Source of the DNA: Paraburkholderia bonniea
GTDB lineage: Bacteria; Pseudomonadota; Gammaproteobacteria; Burkholderiales; Burkholderiaceae
DNA: 64,000 nucleotides
Assembly (NCBI RefSeq): GCF_009455625.1
Contig: NZ_QPEQ01000002.1
Location: 434,001-498,000, forward strand
Direction of reading: 5' to 3'
Shown piece by piece: positions 16,958-25,494 of this stretch (position 1 is its first letter; every line of letters starts with the position of its first letter). A program made the translations under genes and the position numbers. The notes beneath the pieces were generated by a model. The model worked only from the letters and a program-made list of their open reading frames with translations. It made no database searches and had not been told where the DNA came from.

Positions 16958-17161
16958 CTATCCCTGGTACGAGGGTGACCGGGTAACGCTTTGCGCGGCG
17001 TATGCATAAGCGCCTGCGCAAGCGTCAGGGGTTTTCACGATCATTGCAGGCGTAGCCCGCACCTCTCTGGCAAGCATCACTAAACCTGCAATGAACAGGA
17101 CAGCGCCTAGCACCGCTGCAACGATCCAGTTCAGGATGCGGGCACGTTTTGGTTTCTGCAT
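16958..17161 (-). CDS. Small single-span membrane protein
   Basis: A 67-residue protein starting MQKPKRARIL, with one hydrophobic segment (NWIVAAVLGAVLFIAGLVML) and a short extracytoplasmic tail containing one Cys. GGAG sits 8 bases upstream of the ATG at 17161, which favours this start over an ATG nine codons earlier. No family is recognised. Confidence 0.5.
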   Translation of the reverse strand: MQKPKRARILNWIVAAVLGAVLFIAGLVMLAREVRATPAMIVKTPDACAGAYAYAAQSVTRSPSYQG

Positions 17162-17523
17162 GTGATTGTCTCCGGTGAAAGTGGCCATGCATTTAGCATG
17201 AAAAACTCTCGCCGAAGCAATAGAGTACGGAATCCAAACAGATTGATGAAATTGCAGCGCCGCATATCCCCTGCATCACACGCCTCCCCTCACGGCCAAG
17301 CCTGTAAAGGCATAGCGCAGGCACAGCATGATTTCGCGCGAAGGCTGATAGCAGACAGCCATTTGACTAGCGCAGATAAAACCATGGCCAGTGCGATGAG
17401 ATTTGAAACGCGCGCTTAGATGGGTGAACGCCTGACGTGGGCAACTGCTTTTTACATGTCAGAGCATGTTCATGTCAGACATTGCGGTAAAGCCGGTGAT
17501 GCCGGTAATGAATAGACGTGGTG
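17162..17523. other. 362-bp intergenic region
   Basis: This lies between ribA (3' end) and the small membrane protein gene (5' end). A 9-bp direct repeat CATGTCAGA occurs near 17455 and 17472. No gene, RNA or convincing terminator was seen. Confidence 0.3.
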
Positions 17524-18189
17524 TTACTGGTCTTCTTCGTCGTCGAGATAGTGGCCGAAGCGAACTTGCTTGGTCCGGATGTAGTGCTCGTTTTGCGAAC
17601 GGGTTGGAATCGCCAGCGCCACTCGTTCACACACTGGAATACCGTGCCGCGCCAGCGTATCGAATTTATCGGGGTTATTGCTCATCAGGCGGACTGAGGT
17701 GACGTTGAGCATGCGCAAAATGGCGGCGGCCGAATCATATTCGCGTGAATCGTCGGGCAAGCCGAGTTCGAGATTGGCATCAACCGTATCGCGGCCCTGC
17801 TCTTGCAGCGCATACGCGCGAATCTTGTTGCTCAGCCCAATGCCCCGCCCTTCGTGTCCCCGCAGATAAAGCAACACACCACAGCCTTCAGCAGCGATAT
17901 AACGCAGCGCCAGATCAAGCTGCTCGCCGCAATCACAGCGGTATGAGCCAAAGACGTCACCCGTCAGACATTCCGAATGCAGCCGCGTCAGCACAGAGTT
18001 GCGCTGTGCGACATCGCCCATCACCAGCACCAGATGTTCCGCCCCGCTATCCCCCACCCGAAACACATAAGACGTGAACGTCCCATACCGTGTGGGCAAC
18101 TGTGCAGTCGCATCAAGGACAACGCATTCGTGGTGCGACGCCTCGGAGTCGGACGGCGAATCGGGAAGACTGGGCATGGTACGGGACAT
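17524..18189 (-). CDS. ribA: GTP cyclohydrolase II
   Basis: First step of riboflavin synthesis: GTP is converted to 2,5-diamino-6-ribosylamino-pyrimidinone 5'-phosphate, formate and pyrophosphate. It is a stand-alone RibA domain of about 221 residues. Zinc ligands appear in [20 protein letters not shown] (Cys, then Cys-x-Cys), the GTP-binding and catalytic block in [11 protein letters not shown], and the C-terminal part in [10 protein letters not shown]. The first 20 or so residues are not conserved; ATG at 18189 is used, although the frame stays open to 18225 and no start has a strong ribosome-binding site. The C-terminus is acidic. It is not in a rib operon here, which is common for the second RibA copy in Burkholderia. 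Confidence 0.9.
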   Translation of the reverse strand: MSRTMPSLPDSPSDSEASHHECVVLDATAQLPTRYGTFTSYVFRVGDSGAEHLVLVMGDVAQRNSVLTRLHSECLTGDVFGSYRCDCGEQLDLALRYIAAEGCGVLLYLRGHEGRGIGLSNKIRAYALQEQGRDTVDANLELGLPDDSREYDSAAAILRMLNVTSVRLMSNNPDKFDTLARHGIPVCERVALAIPTRSQNEHYIRTKQVRFGHYLDDEEDQ

Positions 18190-18435
18190 AAAAACGGGAA
18201 GAACCCCGCAGCAGCGATAGAGCATTGCAGGGACAGAATACAGGCCGTGAGTCTAGCGCTAATCGGCTTTAGACGTCTGAAACGGCCTCACGGACTTAAC
18301 CGGATCGCCGCCACCGGTGCATGCCGCTCTATACTGAAACTAGCCAGCCCGTCACCAGGAGTTAAAACCGCGGCCTGCCAGTCACCAGTTTGCGGCACTG
18401 CCACAGCAGTGCCCACTGCTATAGGGAGCTTATTA

Positions 18436-18879
18436 ATGACAAGCGTTGCGCAAGTTTTGAAATCAAAACCCGATGCCGCCACCGTCTACACCATTGCTGC
18501 GTCAGATTCCGTGTTTGACGCAGTCAAATTAATGGCGGAAAAACAGATTGGCGCGCTGGTCGTGATCGAGAACGAGGCGATCGTCGGCATCATCACTGAG
18601 CGCGATTACGCCCGCAAAGTGGTGCTGCTTGACCGTGCATCCAAGGTCACTGCGGTGCGCGACATCATGAGCCGGGCGGTACGCTTTGTACGGCTGGATG
18701 AAACCACCGAGGATTGCATGGCGCTCATGACCGAGCGGCGCATGCGCCATCTGCCGGTGATTGACCAGGACCGGCTGGTCGGGATGGTGTCCATTGGGGA
18801 TCTGGTCAAGAACATCATTGCCGAGCAGCAATTCACGATTCAGCAGCTTGAGCACTACATCACCGGCGAGCGGCCCTGA
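18436..18879 (+). CDS. CBS domain-pair protein
   Basis: A 147-residue cytoplasmic protein made of two CBS motifs: residues about 8-70 (FDAVKLMAEKQIGALVVIE, IVGIITERDYARKVV) and 78-140 (TTEDCMALMTERRMRHLPVID, LVGMVSIGDLVKNII). Such pairs bind adenosine nucleotides and often sense energy state. AGGGAG is 7 bases before ATG at 18436, which rules out a much longer upstream frame. It is transcribed alone, convergent with the DUF4148 gene. Its partner is unknown. Confidence 0.9.
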   Translation: MTSVAQVLKSKPDAATVYTIAASDSVFDAVKLMAEKQIGALVVIENEAIVGIITERDYARKVVLLDRASKVTAVRDIMSRAVRFVRLDETTEDCMALMTERRMRHLPVIDQDRLVGMVSIGDLVKNIIAEQQFTIQQLEHYITGERP

Positions 18880-18912
18880 ATGGCACCAATGATTCAGCCA
18901 CGACCCGATGAA

Positions 18913-19000
18913 GCCGGCCTGGCAGGCTAGCCGGCAAAACCTACCTGCTGGCAGGAAGCGAAACGGCTGAAAGCCACCTTGCGGTGCCGGAGGCTTTCTG
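18913..19000. terminator. Possible terminator hairpins between convergent genes
   Basis: GCCGGC at 18913-18918 pairs with 18930-18935, and GAAAGCC at 18969-18975 pairs with GGCTTTC at 18992-18998 followed by TGTTCCT. Both lie between the CBS gene and the convergent DUF4148 gene. The T runs are weak. Confidence 0.3.
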
Positions 19001-19116
19001 TTCCTGCTACTGCCACTGCTCCTGAGACGGATTGAGTGCGCCACAACCGTGGCTGCTGGCGCACTCACCGCATTGCACGATGCCTACATCTTGATAGCGG
19101 CGCAGCACCCACGCGC

Positions 19117-19446
19117 TTAATGACCGAAATAAATCCCATGCTCTGGCGCTACCGTCGTCGTTGCCATACCCGATTGAGAGGTGCCGCTTACCGGTGCACC
19201 GTAACCGCTGGTATCCGCATTTGCCTGCATCTGGCCAGATGACTGGATGCGCTGGCTAGCAGCCTGAAGCTGGGCTGGATAGGTAGTGTTGTCGTGGCTG
19301 CCCGCCGGGTTATAGCCCGCCTTTTGCAACTGCACCAGTTCTGCGCGAACCTGTTCACGCGTAAGCGGCTGGTTAGTCTGGGCCAGTGCGGCAAGCGGTG
19401 TAGCGAGAACAGTGGCAACAACCACAGCGTGAAGAAGTGCTTTCAT
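19117..19446 (-). CDS. DUF4148 family exported protein
   Basis: A 109-residue secreted or periplasmic protein. The signal peptide (MKALLHAVVVATVLATPLAALAQ) is followed by LTREQVRAELVQLQKAGYNP, the defining DUF4148 motif, and a Gln/Ser/Gly-rich tail. The family is abundant in Burkholderiaceae and uncharacterised, often expressed under stress. A strong GGAGG precedes the ATG, and the upstream 290 bp are AT-rich and may carry its promoter. Confidence 0.85.
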   Translation of the reverse strand: MKALLHAVVVATVLATPLAALAQTNQPLTREQVRAELVQLQKAGYNPAGSHDNTTYPAQLQAASQRIQSSGQMQANADTSGYGAPVSGTSQSGMATTTVAPEHGIYFGH

Positions 19447-19734
19447 GATGATCTACCTCCAAGGATTGTTTTTGCCTGGCTTGCGGCACCGTGCCGGAAG
19501 CGAGTGACTGGAGTGTAGTCAGCAGGATTAGCCGGAAAAACCCAAGGTTCACAGAAACATAATTTCAAAAATTGAATTAATAAGAAAAATTTCGTGGAAT
19601 ATAAACAGGGTAACTCTTGTAAATCGCAACAATTGAAACCCATTTGCGAAACAATCCCAATTCCGCTTATCCAGGCAATGAAGCAGCGAACAACGCAAAC
19701 AAGCCCCCCACGCTATCTGCCGCGGCCAGCTTTT

Positions 19735-20889
19735 CTAGCGTTCAAATTGCCGCCGTAATTCCCGGGCAATGACAATCTGCTGAATCTGCGTGGTTCCTTC
19801 GTAAATCCGGAACAGACGCACATCACGATAAAAACGCTCGATGCCGTACTCGGTCATATACCCCGCTCCGCCAAAAATCTGCACCGCGCGATCAGCCACG
19901 CGGCCGCACATTTCAGTGGCGAACATCTTGGCGCACGACGCCTCGCTGGTGGTTCGCTGTCCGGCATCGCGGCGTCTGGCAGCATCAAGGATCATGCAGC
20001 GCGCGGCGTAGATATCGGCCTGACTATCGGCCAGCATCGCTTGAATCAGTTCGAAATCAATAATCGGCCGGCCAAACTGCTTGCGCTCCAGCGCATAGCG
20101 CACGGCGTCGGCCAGCATGCGTTCGGCCGCGCCAGTGGCAACCGCAGCGATATGCAATCGTCCTTTGTCGAGCACCTTCATCGCGGTGCGAAAGCCCACC
20201 CCTTCCTTGCCACCGATCAAGGCCGTCAGGGGCACACGGCACTGGTCGAAAATCACATCACACGTGTGCGCGCCCTTTTGTCCCATCTTGCCGTCGATCT
20301 TGCCCAATGACAGCCCCGGCGTGCCCGCTTCGATCACGAAAGCGGAGATCGCGTCCGCGCCCTTGCCCGCTGGATCGGTGCGCGCCATGACGGTGAACAA
20401 GCCCGCCTCGGGCGCGTTCGTGATGAAGCGTTTGGTGCCATTCAGCACGTAATGCTCGCCGTCGCGTAACGCCGTGGTGCGCAACGCTGCCGCGTCGGAG
20501 CCAGCCTCAGGCTCGGTCAGGCAAAACGAGCCGATCAGCTCGCCGGATGCCAGGCGTGGCAGATACTTCGCCTTTTGCTCCGGCGTGCCATCGAGCACAA
20601 GGCCGGTCGAGCCAATGCCGTTATTGCTCCCGATTGCTGAACGAAATGCCGGCGAGGTCTGGCCCAGCTCGAACGCAGCCAGCACCTCTTCTTCCATCGT
20701 CAGGCCCAAGCCACCGTATTCTTCCGGCAAACACAGACCAAAGAGGCCAAGGTCTTTCATCTCTTGCAGCAGCGCGGGCGGAATCTGGTCAGTTTCGGCC
20801 ACCAGCGCTTCATTTGGCACGAGGCGTTCGCGCACAAAGCGCGTGATGCTGTCTAGCTGCAGGTTTAGCGTTTCTTCGCAACGGATCAC
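19735..20889 (-). CDS. Acyl-CoA dehydrogenase
   Basis: A 384-residue FAD enzyme that introduces a trans-2 double bond into an acyl-CoA. The FAD and substrate signature CLTEPEAGSDAAALRT lies near residue 130. The C-terminal helices contain QIFGGAGYMTEYGIERFYRDVR and YEGTTQIQQIVIARELRR, where the Glu of YEGT is the usual catalytic base. GTG at 20889 is chosen because AGGAAGG lies before it and it gives the standard family length; the frame extends to 20970 but the extra residues are Pro/Ala-rich and unlike the family. No electron-transfer or thiolase partner is adjacent. Chain-length specificity is unknown. Confidence 0.9.
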   Translation of the reverse strand: MIRCEETLNLQLDSITRFVRERLVPNEALVAETDQIPPALLQEMKDLGLFGLCLPEEYGGLGLTMEEEVLAAFELGQTSPAFRSAIGSNNGIGSTGLVLDGTPEQKAKYLPRLASGELIGSFCLTEPEAGSDAAALRTTALRDGEHYVLNGTKRFITNAPEAGLFTVMARTDPAGKGADAISAFVIEAGTPGLSLGKIDGKMGQKGAHTCDVIFDQCRVPLTALIGGKEGVGFRTAMKVLDKGRLHIAAVATGAAERMLADAVRYALERKQFGRPIIDFELIQAMLADSQADIYAARCMILDAARRRDAGQRTTSEASCAKMFATEMCGRVADRAVQIFGGAGYMTEYGIERFYRDVRLFRIYEGTTQIQQIVIARELRRQFER

Positions 20890-21235
20890 GGAGGGCCTTC
20901 CTGGAGGTTGGGTCGATTGGGTTTTTGCTGGAGCGCTTGCTGGAGCGAATAACGGCGGGCGCATCGGCACAGCACGTGAGGATACCGTTCAGATAGCGCG
21001 CATGCTCCGTGATGGCGTCAGCAGCCGGATTACCTGAGCGGCTAGTGCTCGAAGCGCTCGAACCCGTGCGCGTGCGCGTGTTTCTCCCGCCGCTTTATCC
21101 CGGCCACAGCGGGCGACGCGGTGGCCTGTCATCTGGCACTTAGCGTTCCCGAAGCCCCTCGCGTCTGCGAGAATACGCACCGGCGTGCAGTTAGCGCTTT
21201 TTTTCATTGCCTTGATCTCACAGGAAAACTGCCGC
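20890..21235. other. 346-bp divergent intergenic region
   Basis: This lies between the acyl-CoA dehydrogenase gene and the chaA-like gene. It should hold both promoters, but no clear boxes or operator were recognised. AGGAAA near 21222 is the ribosome-binding site of the plus-strand gene. Confidence 0.3.
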
Positions 21236-22321
21236 ATGACTACGACTTCAACTGTGTTGGCGCGCTGGACCATCTGGGTGCCTGTTGCCGCCTGGATCGT
21301 GCTCGGCGCAGCCTTCGTCCTACCCGGACAAGGGGGCCTGCTGCTCGCGCTGATTGGTGCGTCTCTGGCGGGCTCGGTCTTCGCCGCCGTGCACCATGCC
21401 GAAGTTGTCGCACACCGCGTCGGCGAGCCGTTCGGCACGCTGGTACTGGCAGTCGCTGTCACCGTGATTGAAGTTGCGCTGATCGTTTCAGTGATGCTGA
21501 CCGCTGGCCCAGAAAAAGCCGGGCTGGCCCGTGACACCGTCTTCGCCGCCGTGATGATCGTGTGTAACGGCATCGTCGGTATTTGCCTGCTGGTGGGCGG
21601 TTTGCGCCATCTTGAGCAGGGCTTCCAGATTCGCGGTGCCAACGCCGCACTCGCAGTGCTCGCTTCGCTATCGGTCCTGACGCTGGTCATGCCGAACTAC
21701 ACCACCACCCATGCGGGGCCGGTGCTGTCGTCTTCGCAACTGGCCTTTGCTGGAATTTCCTCGCTCGTGCTGTATTGCGTTTTTGTGTTTGTCCAGACGG
21801 TGCGCCATCGGGATTATTTTCTTGCCGCCGTCGCTGATGAAGATGTTCACGCTGAACCGCCCAGCGTCACCGTCGCGCTGGTCAGTGGCGTGCTTCTGGT
21901 GATTTGCCTCGTCGCGGTGGTGCTGCTGGCCAAACTGCTTTCGCCTGCCGTCGAAGCGGCCATGCGCGATGCCGGGGCTCCCGCCTCCGCTGTCGGGATC
22001 GTGATTGCGGCGCTGGTGCTGCTGCCTGAGGGCGTCGCCGCCGTGCGCGCGGCGCGTGCCGATCGCTTGCAAAACAGCTTGAATCTTGCGCTGGGCTCAG
22101 CGCTTGCCAGTATCGGCTTGACCATTCCAACCGTCGCCGTGGTGTTTCTCTGGACCGAGCGGCCGCTCGTGCTGGGCATCGACGGCAAAGAAACCGTGCT
22201 GCTGGTGCTGACTTTGCTAGTGGGCACACTCACCCTTGGCACAGGCCGCACCACGATCTTGCAAGGCGCGGTTCATCTATCGCTCTTCGCGGCTTATCTA
22301 TTTCTTTCGTTCGCGCCTTGA
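21236..22321 (+). CDS. chaA: ChaA-type Ca2+/H+ (Na+/H+) antiporter
   Basis: A 361-residue inner-membrane protein with about eleven hydrophobic segments, of the cation/Ca2+ exchanger family. The two alpha-repeat motifs are visible: GEPFGTLVLAVAVTVIEVAL near residue 63 and LLPEGVAAVRAARADRLQNSLN followed by LALGSALASIGLTIP near 265-300, each with the key acidic residue. It exports Ca2+, Na+ or K+ in exchange for protons. ATG at 21236 has AGGAAA at the right distance; an earlier in-frame start at 21185 is less likely. A strong hairpin lies just downstream. Confidence 0.88.
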   Translation: MTTTSTVLARWTIWVPVAAWIVLGAAFVLPGQGGLLLALIGASLAGSVFAAVHHAEVVAHRVGEPFGTLVLAVAVTVIEVALIVSVMLTAGPEKAGLARDTVFAAVMIVCNGIVGICLLVGGLRHLEQGFQIRGANAALAVLASLSVLTLVMPNYTTTHAGPVLSSSQLAFAGISSLVLYCVFVFVQTVRHRDYFLAAVADEDVHAEPPSVTVALVSGVLLVICLVAVVLLAKLLSPAVEAAMRDAGAPASAVGIVIAALVLLPEGVAAVRAARADRLQNSLNLALGSALASIGLTIPTVAVVFLWTERPLVLGIDGKETVLLVLTLLVGTLTLGTGRTTILQGAVHLSLFAAYLFLSFAP

Positions 22322-22344
22322 TGGCATGCGATGACGATTTTTGT

Positions 22345-22383
22345 GCGGGTATGAGCGGTGTTTTCAGCGCTGCTCATACCCGC
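22345..22383 (+). terminator. Perfect 12-bp hairpin after the antiporter gene
   Basis: GCGGGTATGAGC at 22345-22356 pairs perfectly with 22372-22383. It is followed by TGCTTTATC, a weak T run, 24 bp after the antiporter stop codon and 27 bp before the next start. It may terminate or attenuate read-through into the next gene. Confidence 0.5.
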
Positions 22384-22409
22384 TGCTTTATCTCTGAAGG
22401 AGTGAAACC

Positions 22410-22808
22410 ATGAACGAACAACGCGCTATCCAGTTTCTCAATGAGGTACGCAAGCCTCTGCTGGTTTTGCATAAGGCCATTCTCGATCACGAACGCGCGG
22501 CCCATGAACGGGAGTTCGGCCCGGTTACCCCTGCCGCGTTTTTGCAGGCCTTGATTAATGGCTCGGGCTTTCGCTGGCTGACGCCATTTTCGAGCGTGAT
22601 CGCCAATGTCGACGAAACCCTCGACGACAAAAAAGCCAGCCCCGAAGACCGGCTCGCTTCCGTCGATGCGGTCCGCCGCCTGTTTGCTACCACGCCAGCC
22701 GACAATCCGTTTATCGAGCGTTATCAAGCGTTGTTGCAGGAAAGCCCCGCGATTCTTCACGCACATAGCGTGGTCGCGCAGATCCTGCGCGGCATCGAGA
22801 CCGCATAA
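22410..22808 (+). CDS. Hypothetical protein, conserved-looking
   Basis: A 132-residue soluble helical protein starting MNEQRAIQFLNEVRKPLLVLHKAI. No family was recognised with confidence. Conserved-looking features are the HERAAHEREFGPV stretch and the SGFRWLTPFSSVIANVDETLD block around residues 50-70. AAGGAG stands before the ATG. It may be co-transcribed with the antiporter gene by read-through of the hairpin between them. Confidence 0.7.
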   Translation: MNEQRAIQFLNEVRKPLLVLHKAILDHERAAHEREFGPVTPAAFLQALINGSGFRWLTPFSSVIANVDETLDDKKASPEDRLASVDAVRRLFATTPADNPFIERYQALLQESPAILHAHSVVAQILRGIETA

Positions 22809-23382
22809 GGCAGCAGTCACGGTGCGCGGGTTCGCCATGCCAAATGCTGCTGGCTCCCGAATCCGCTCACCGTTGGCTCGCGCGTAATTTGTCAGAACAC
22901 CAGAAATTCACCTCAGAATCAGCTGACCATCAGCCAGATATCCAGCTGAATTAGCCAAAAACGCGTGATTTTTGCGTCTTTTTGTCACACCGGCGAGTCA
23001 AAAACACACAACAAACCAGCGGTGAGCTTCATTGCAACGGTGAGGCTTTACGGGAATCCGCCGCATAACGCTGCGTTCAATGCCGTGCTCAGTGATGGGC
23101 CACCCCAGCCACCGGGTAAAACAGCCCATCACTCAAGTGTGCGAAAATTCGCGGTTTGGCCCAGACCAGCATCGCCGGTCATGCCACACGGCTCACTGGC
23201 CTTAGCGGTAGTTCTGCCTTAGCGGTAGTCGCGGTAGTCCTGCTCAATCAGTTCGCCGCTTATCCCCCGTCCTGCGCTTATCCAAAGCTCACGCCGATCA
23301 TCCCGGCGCACACAGTGATTTGCTCAAACGGCCCAGTCAACCAGCGTGATACGCCTGCACTGGCGCACTTTATTGATCCGTT
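22809..23382. other. 574-bp intergenic region with an inverted repeat
   Basis: No gene was seen. AGTGATGGGC at 23091-23100 pairs perfectly with 23124-23133 across 23 bases that contain a smaller pair (ACCC at 23102, GGGT at 23114). A short imperfect repeat (CTTAGCGGTAGT and its echoes) lies at about 23200-23240. The promoter of the opgC-like gene is presumably in this region. Confidence 0.4.
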
Positions 23383-24480
23383 ATGCATAAAATGCAATCC
23401 CGCTTCGTTGAACTCGATTTTTTCCGCGGGCTGGTTCTTCTCATCATCGTGGTCGATCACATTGGCGGCAGCATTCTGTCGCGCATCACGCTGCACGCGT
23501 ATGCGCTGTGCGATGCGGCTGAGGTCTTTGTTTTTCTTGGCGGCTTTGCTACAGCCACGGCCTATGCCGCGCTGACGCAACGGCACAGCGAGAGCGCTGC
23601 CCAACAGCGTTTCTTACGCCGGGCGCTCGAAATTTACCGGGCCTTTCTGGTAACTGCCGGGTTAATGCTGCTGGTCAGCGCTGCGCTGATCGCCTTTAGC
23701 ATCGACGCCCCCAATCTCACTACCACCGATCTGACCGATCTCGCCACCTCGCCCGCTGCGGTGCTGCGCGACATTCTGCTGTTTCGCCGTCAGCCTTATC
23801 TGGCATCGGTGCTACCGATGTACGCTGCTTTCGCACTGATGGTGCCGGTGCTCCTGCCGCTGGCCCGCAACCGTCCGTGGCTGCTTGTCGCGGGCAGTAT
23901 CGCGTTGTGGGCTGTCGCGCCCTTCCTCTACGCCTATTTGCCCACCGCTTCGGGCACACACTGGGATTTCAACCCGCTTGCGTGGCAGTTGCTGTTTGTA
24001 CTGGGAATCATCGCGCGCTGCCAGCCGGTGTACCCGTCCCTGAGCGCAGCGCGCCATGGCTGGCTGCTGAGCGGACTGGCACTGGCAATCGTGGTGGCCG
24101 CCGCCAGCTACAAGCTGTTCCTCGAACAAGGGGTGCCTGAGAGCAGCCTGAAACAAAACCTGGCGTGGCTGCGCGTCGTCAATTTTCTGGCCATCGCGTG
24201 GCTGCTAGCCCATCTGATCCGCTTTGGCTGGATCAGCCGTCTCGCCCGCTGGCTACCGTGGGTCGGGTTGATCGGCCGTAAAAGCCTGCTGTGTTTTATT
24301 GCGGGCGCGGTGATTTCGCTGGTGGTGGATTCGCTGCTTCACACGGCCACTCGCGGTTATCTGAATCTGCCGCTCGGCCTGGTGGCCGATGCGATTGCAG
24401 TCGGCGCACTGGTGCTGGTAGCCAGCGCCGCTGAGCCCATGAAACGGCTTTTTTCGCTGCACGTTAAAACCTCGGGCTAA
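23383..24480 (+). CDS. opgC: OpgC-like membrane acyltransferase
   Basis: A 365-residue inner-membrane protein with about ten hydrophobic segments. RFVELDFFRGLVLLIIVVDH at residues 6-25 is the conserved start of the OpgC family, which transfers succinyl groups to osmoregulated periplasmic glucans; the conserved Arg and His of that block are likely catalytic. The frame has two close starts (MHKMQ) and no strong ribosome-binding site. The next gene, a secreted esterase, begins 56 bp downstream, so they form a likely operon. Which glucan is modified, and with which acyl group, cannot be told. Confidence 0.85.
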   Translation: MHKMQSRFVELDFFRGLVLLIIVVDHIGGSILSRITLHAYALCDAAEVFVFLGGFATATAYAALTQRHSESAAQQRFLRRALEIYRAFLVTAGLMLLVSAALIAFSIDAPNLTTTDLTDLATSPAAVLRDILLFRRQPYLASVLPMYAAFALMVPVLLPLARNRPWLLVAGSIALWAVAPFLYAYLPTASGTHWDFNPLAWQLLFVLGIIARCQPVYPSLSAARHGWLLSGLALAIVVAAASYKLFLEQGVPESSLKQNLAWLRVVNFLAIAWLLAHLIRFGWISRLARWLPWVGLIGRKSLLCFIAGAVISLVVDSLLHTATRGYLNLPLGLVADAIAVGALVLVASAAEPMKRLFSLHVKTSG

Positions 24481-24536
24481 CTCACGCGATGCCTTCAACT
24501 TTTCAGCACCTGACTACGGTTAGCAAGGCGGGCTTC

Positions 24537-25454
24537 ATGCGGCGGTTGTATCTCGGCCGGCACCGGCGGCGGTTCGGGCAGGTCGGGCGGATCAGGTTAT
24601 GGCGGCGGCTTCTTCTGGCGCTGCTCACAGGCTCACTTAGTGCCTCCGCGCTGGCGGGCAACGTGCTCAACCGCACGTTTCATTCAGCCGCACTGGGACG
24701 GAACTGGGCTTACACGGTTTATCTGCCGGATGGTTATTCCGCCCTGACTTCCGCCGATAACCCGCGTTATCCGGTGCTGTACCTGTTACATGGCAATAAC
24801 GGCAATGCCAACGACTGGATCACCCAGGGGCATCTGCAAACCACGGCTGATGCGTTGATCAAGCGTAAAGAAATCACGCCCGTGGTAATCGTGATGCCGC
24901 AAGGCGGCACTGACTGGTACGTTGATCGCAAGGAGCCAATCGAAACAGCCTTCTTCGAAGATTTGCTGCCAGAAATTGAAACCCATTACGCCGTTTCAAC
25001 TGAACGCAGCGGGCGGGCGATTGGCGGGGTATCCATGGGGGGGTTCGGTGCGCTGAGGTATGCGCTGAGCCATCCGGCTTATTTTTGCGGTGCGCTGTTG
25101 TTGAGCCCCGCGATCTATGCCAACGAACCTCCGCTCGATTCTTCAGCACGCCGGGTGGGCGTGTTTGGCGAGCCGCAATTTGATCCGCGCATCTGGCATG
25201 CGCTGAATTATCCGGCGCTCTGGACGCGCTATATGAGCAAACCGTATCGCCTGCCGATATTCGTCGCTTCGGGTGACGACGATCTGGCAATCCAGGCCGA
25301 AGCCTCCGTGTTGTATACCCATCTGCGTCAGGCTGGCAATCCGGCCTCGCTCAGAATTATTGATGGCGCGCATACGTGGGAGGTCTGGAGCACGCTGCTG
25401 CCGGGAGCGCTGCGCTATACGCTGGGGTGCCTCAAACCGCCACTGCGTGATTAA
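24537..25454 (+). CDS. Secreted esterase (esterase D / FrmB-like fold)
   Basis: A 305-residue alpha/beta hydrolase. An Arg-rich N-terminus leads into a signal peptide (RLLLALLTGSLSASALAG). The mature part has PVLYLLHGNNGNANDW (oxyanion region), GGVSMGGFGALRYA with nucleophile Ser in G-V-S-M-G, and a late Asp and His (SGDDDLA, DGAHTWEVW). The family removes acyl groups such as feruloyl, acetyl or mycolyl from glycans. AAGG lies 8 bases before ATG at 24537; an earlier ATG at 24489 lacks a site. Its position after opgC suggests action on the same acylated periplasmic glucan, which is inference. Confidence 0.83.
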   Translation: MRRLYLGRHRRRFGQVGRIRLWRRLLLALLTGSLSASALAGNVLNRTFHSAALGRNWAYTVYLPDGYSALTSADNPRYPVLYLLHGNNGNANDWITQGHLQTTADALIKRKEITPVVIVMPQGGTDWYVDRKEPIETAFFEDLLPEIETHYAVSTERSGRAIGGVSMGGFGALRYALSHPAYFCGALLLSPAIYANEPPLDSSARRVGVFGEPQFDPRIWHALNYPALWTRYMSKPYRLPIFVASGDDDLAIQAEASVLYTHLRQAGNPASLRIIDGAHTWEVWSTLLPGALRYTLGCLKPPLRD

Positions 25455-25494
25455 CCCGTTGCCCGGGTGTATCGCATCTGCAGCCTGAGATGAC

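Noticed and set aside
20989..21690. Minus-strand 233-codon frame opposite the antiporter gene
   Set aside because: Low-complexity Ser/Thr/Ala/Arg product, antisense to chaA, no ribosome-binding site.
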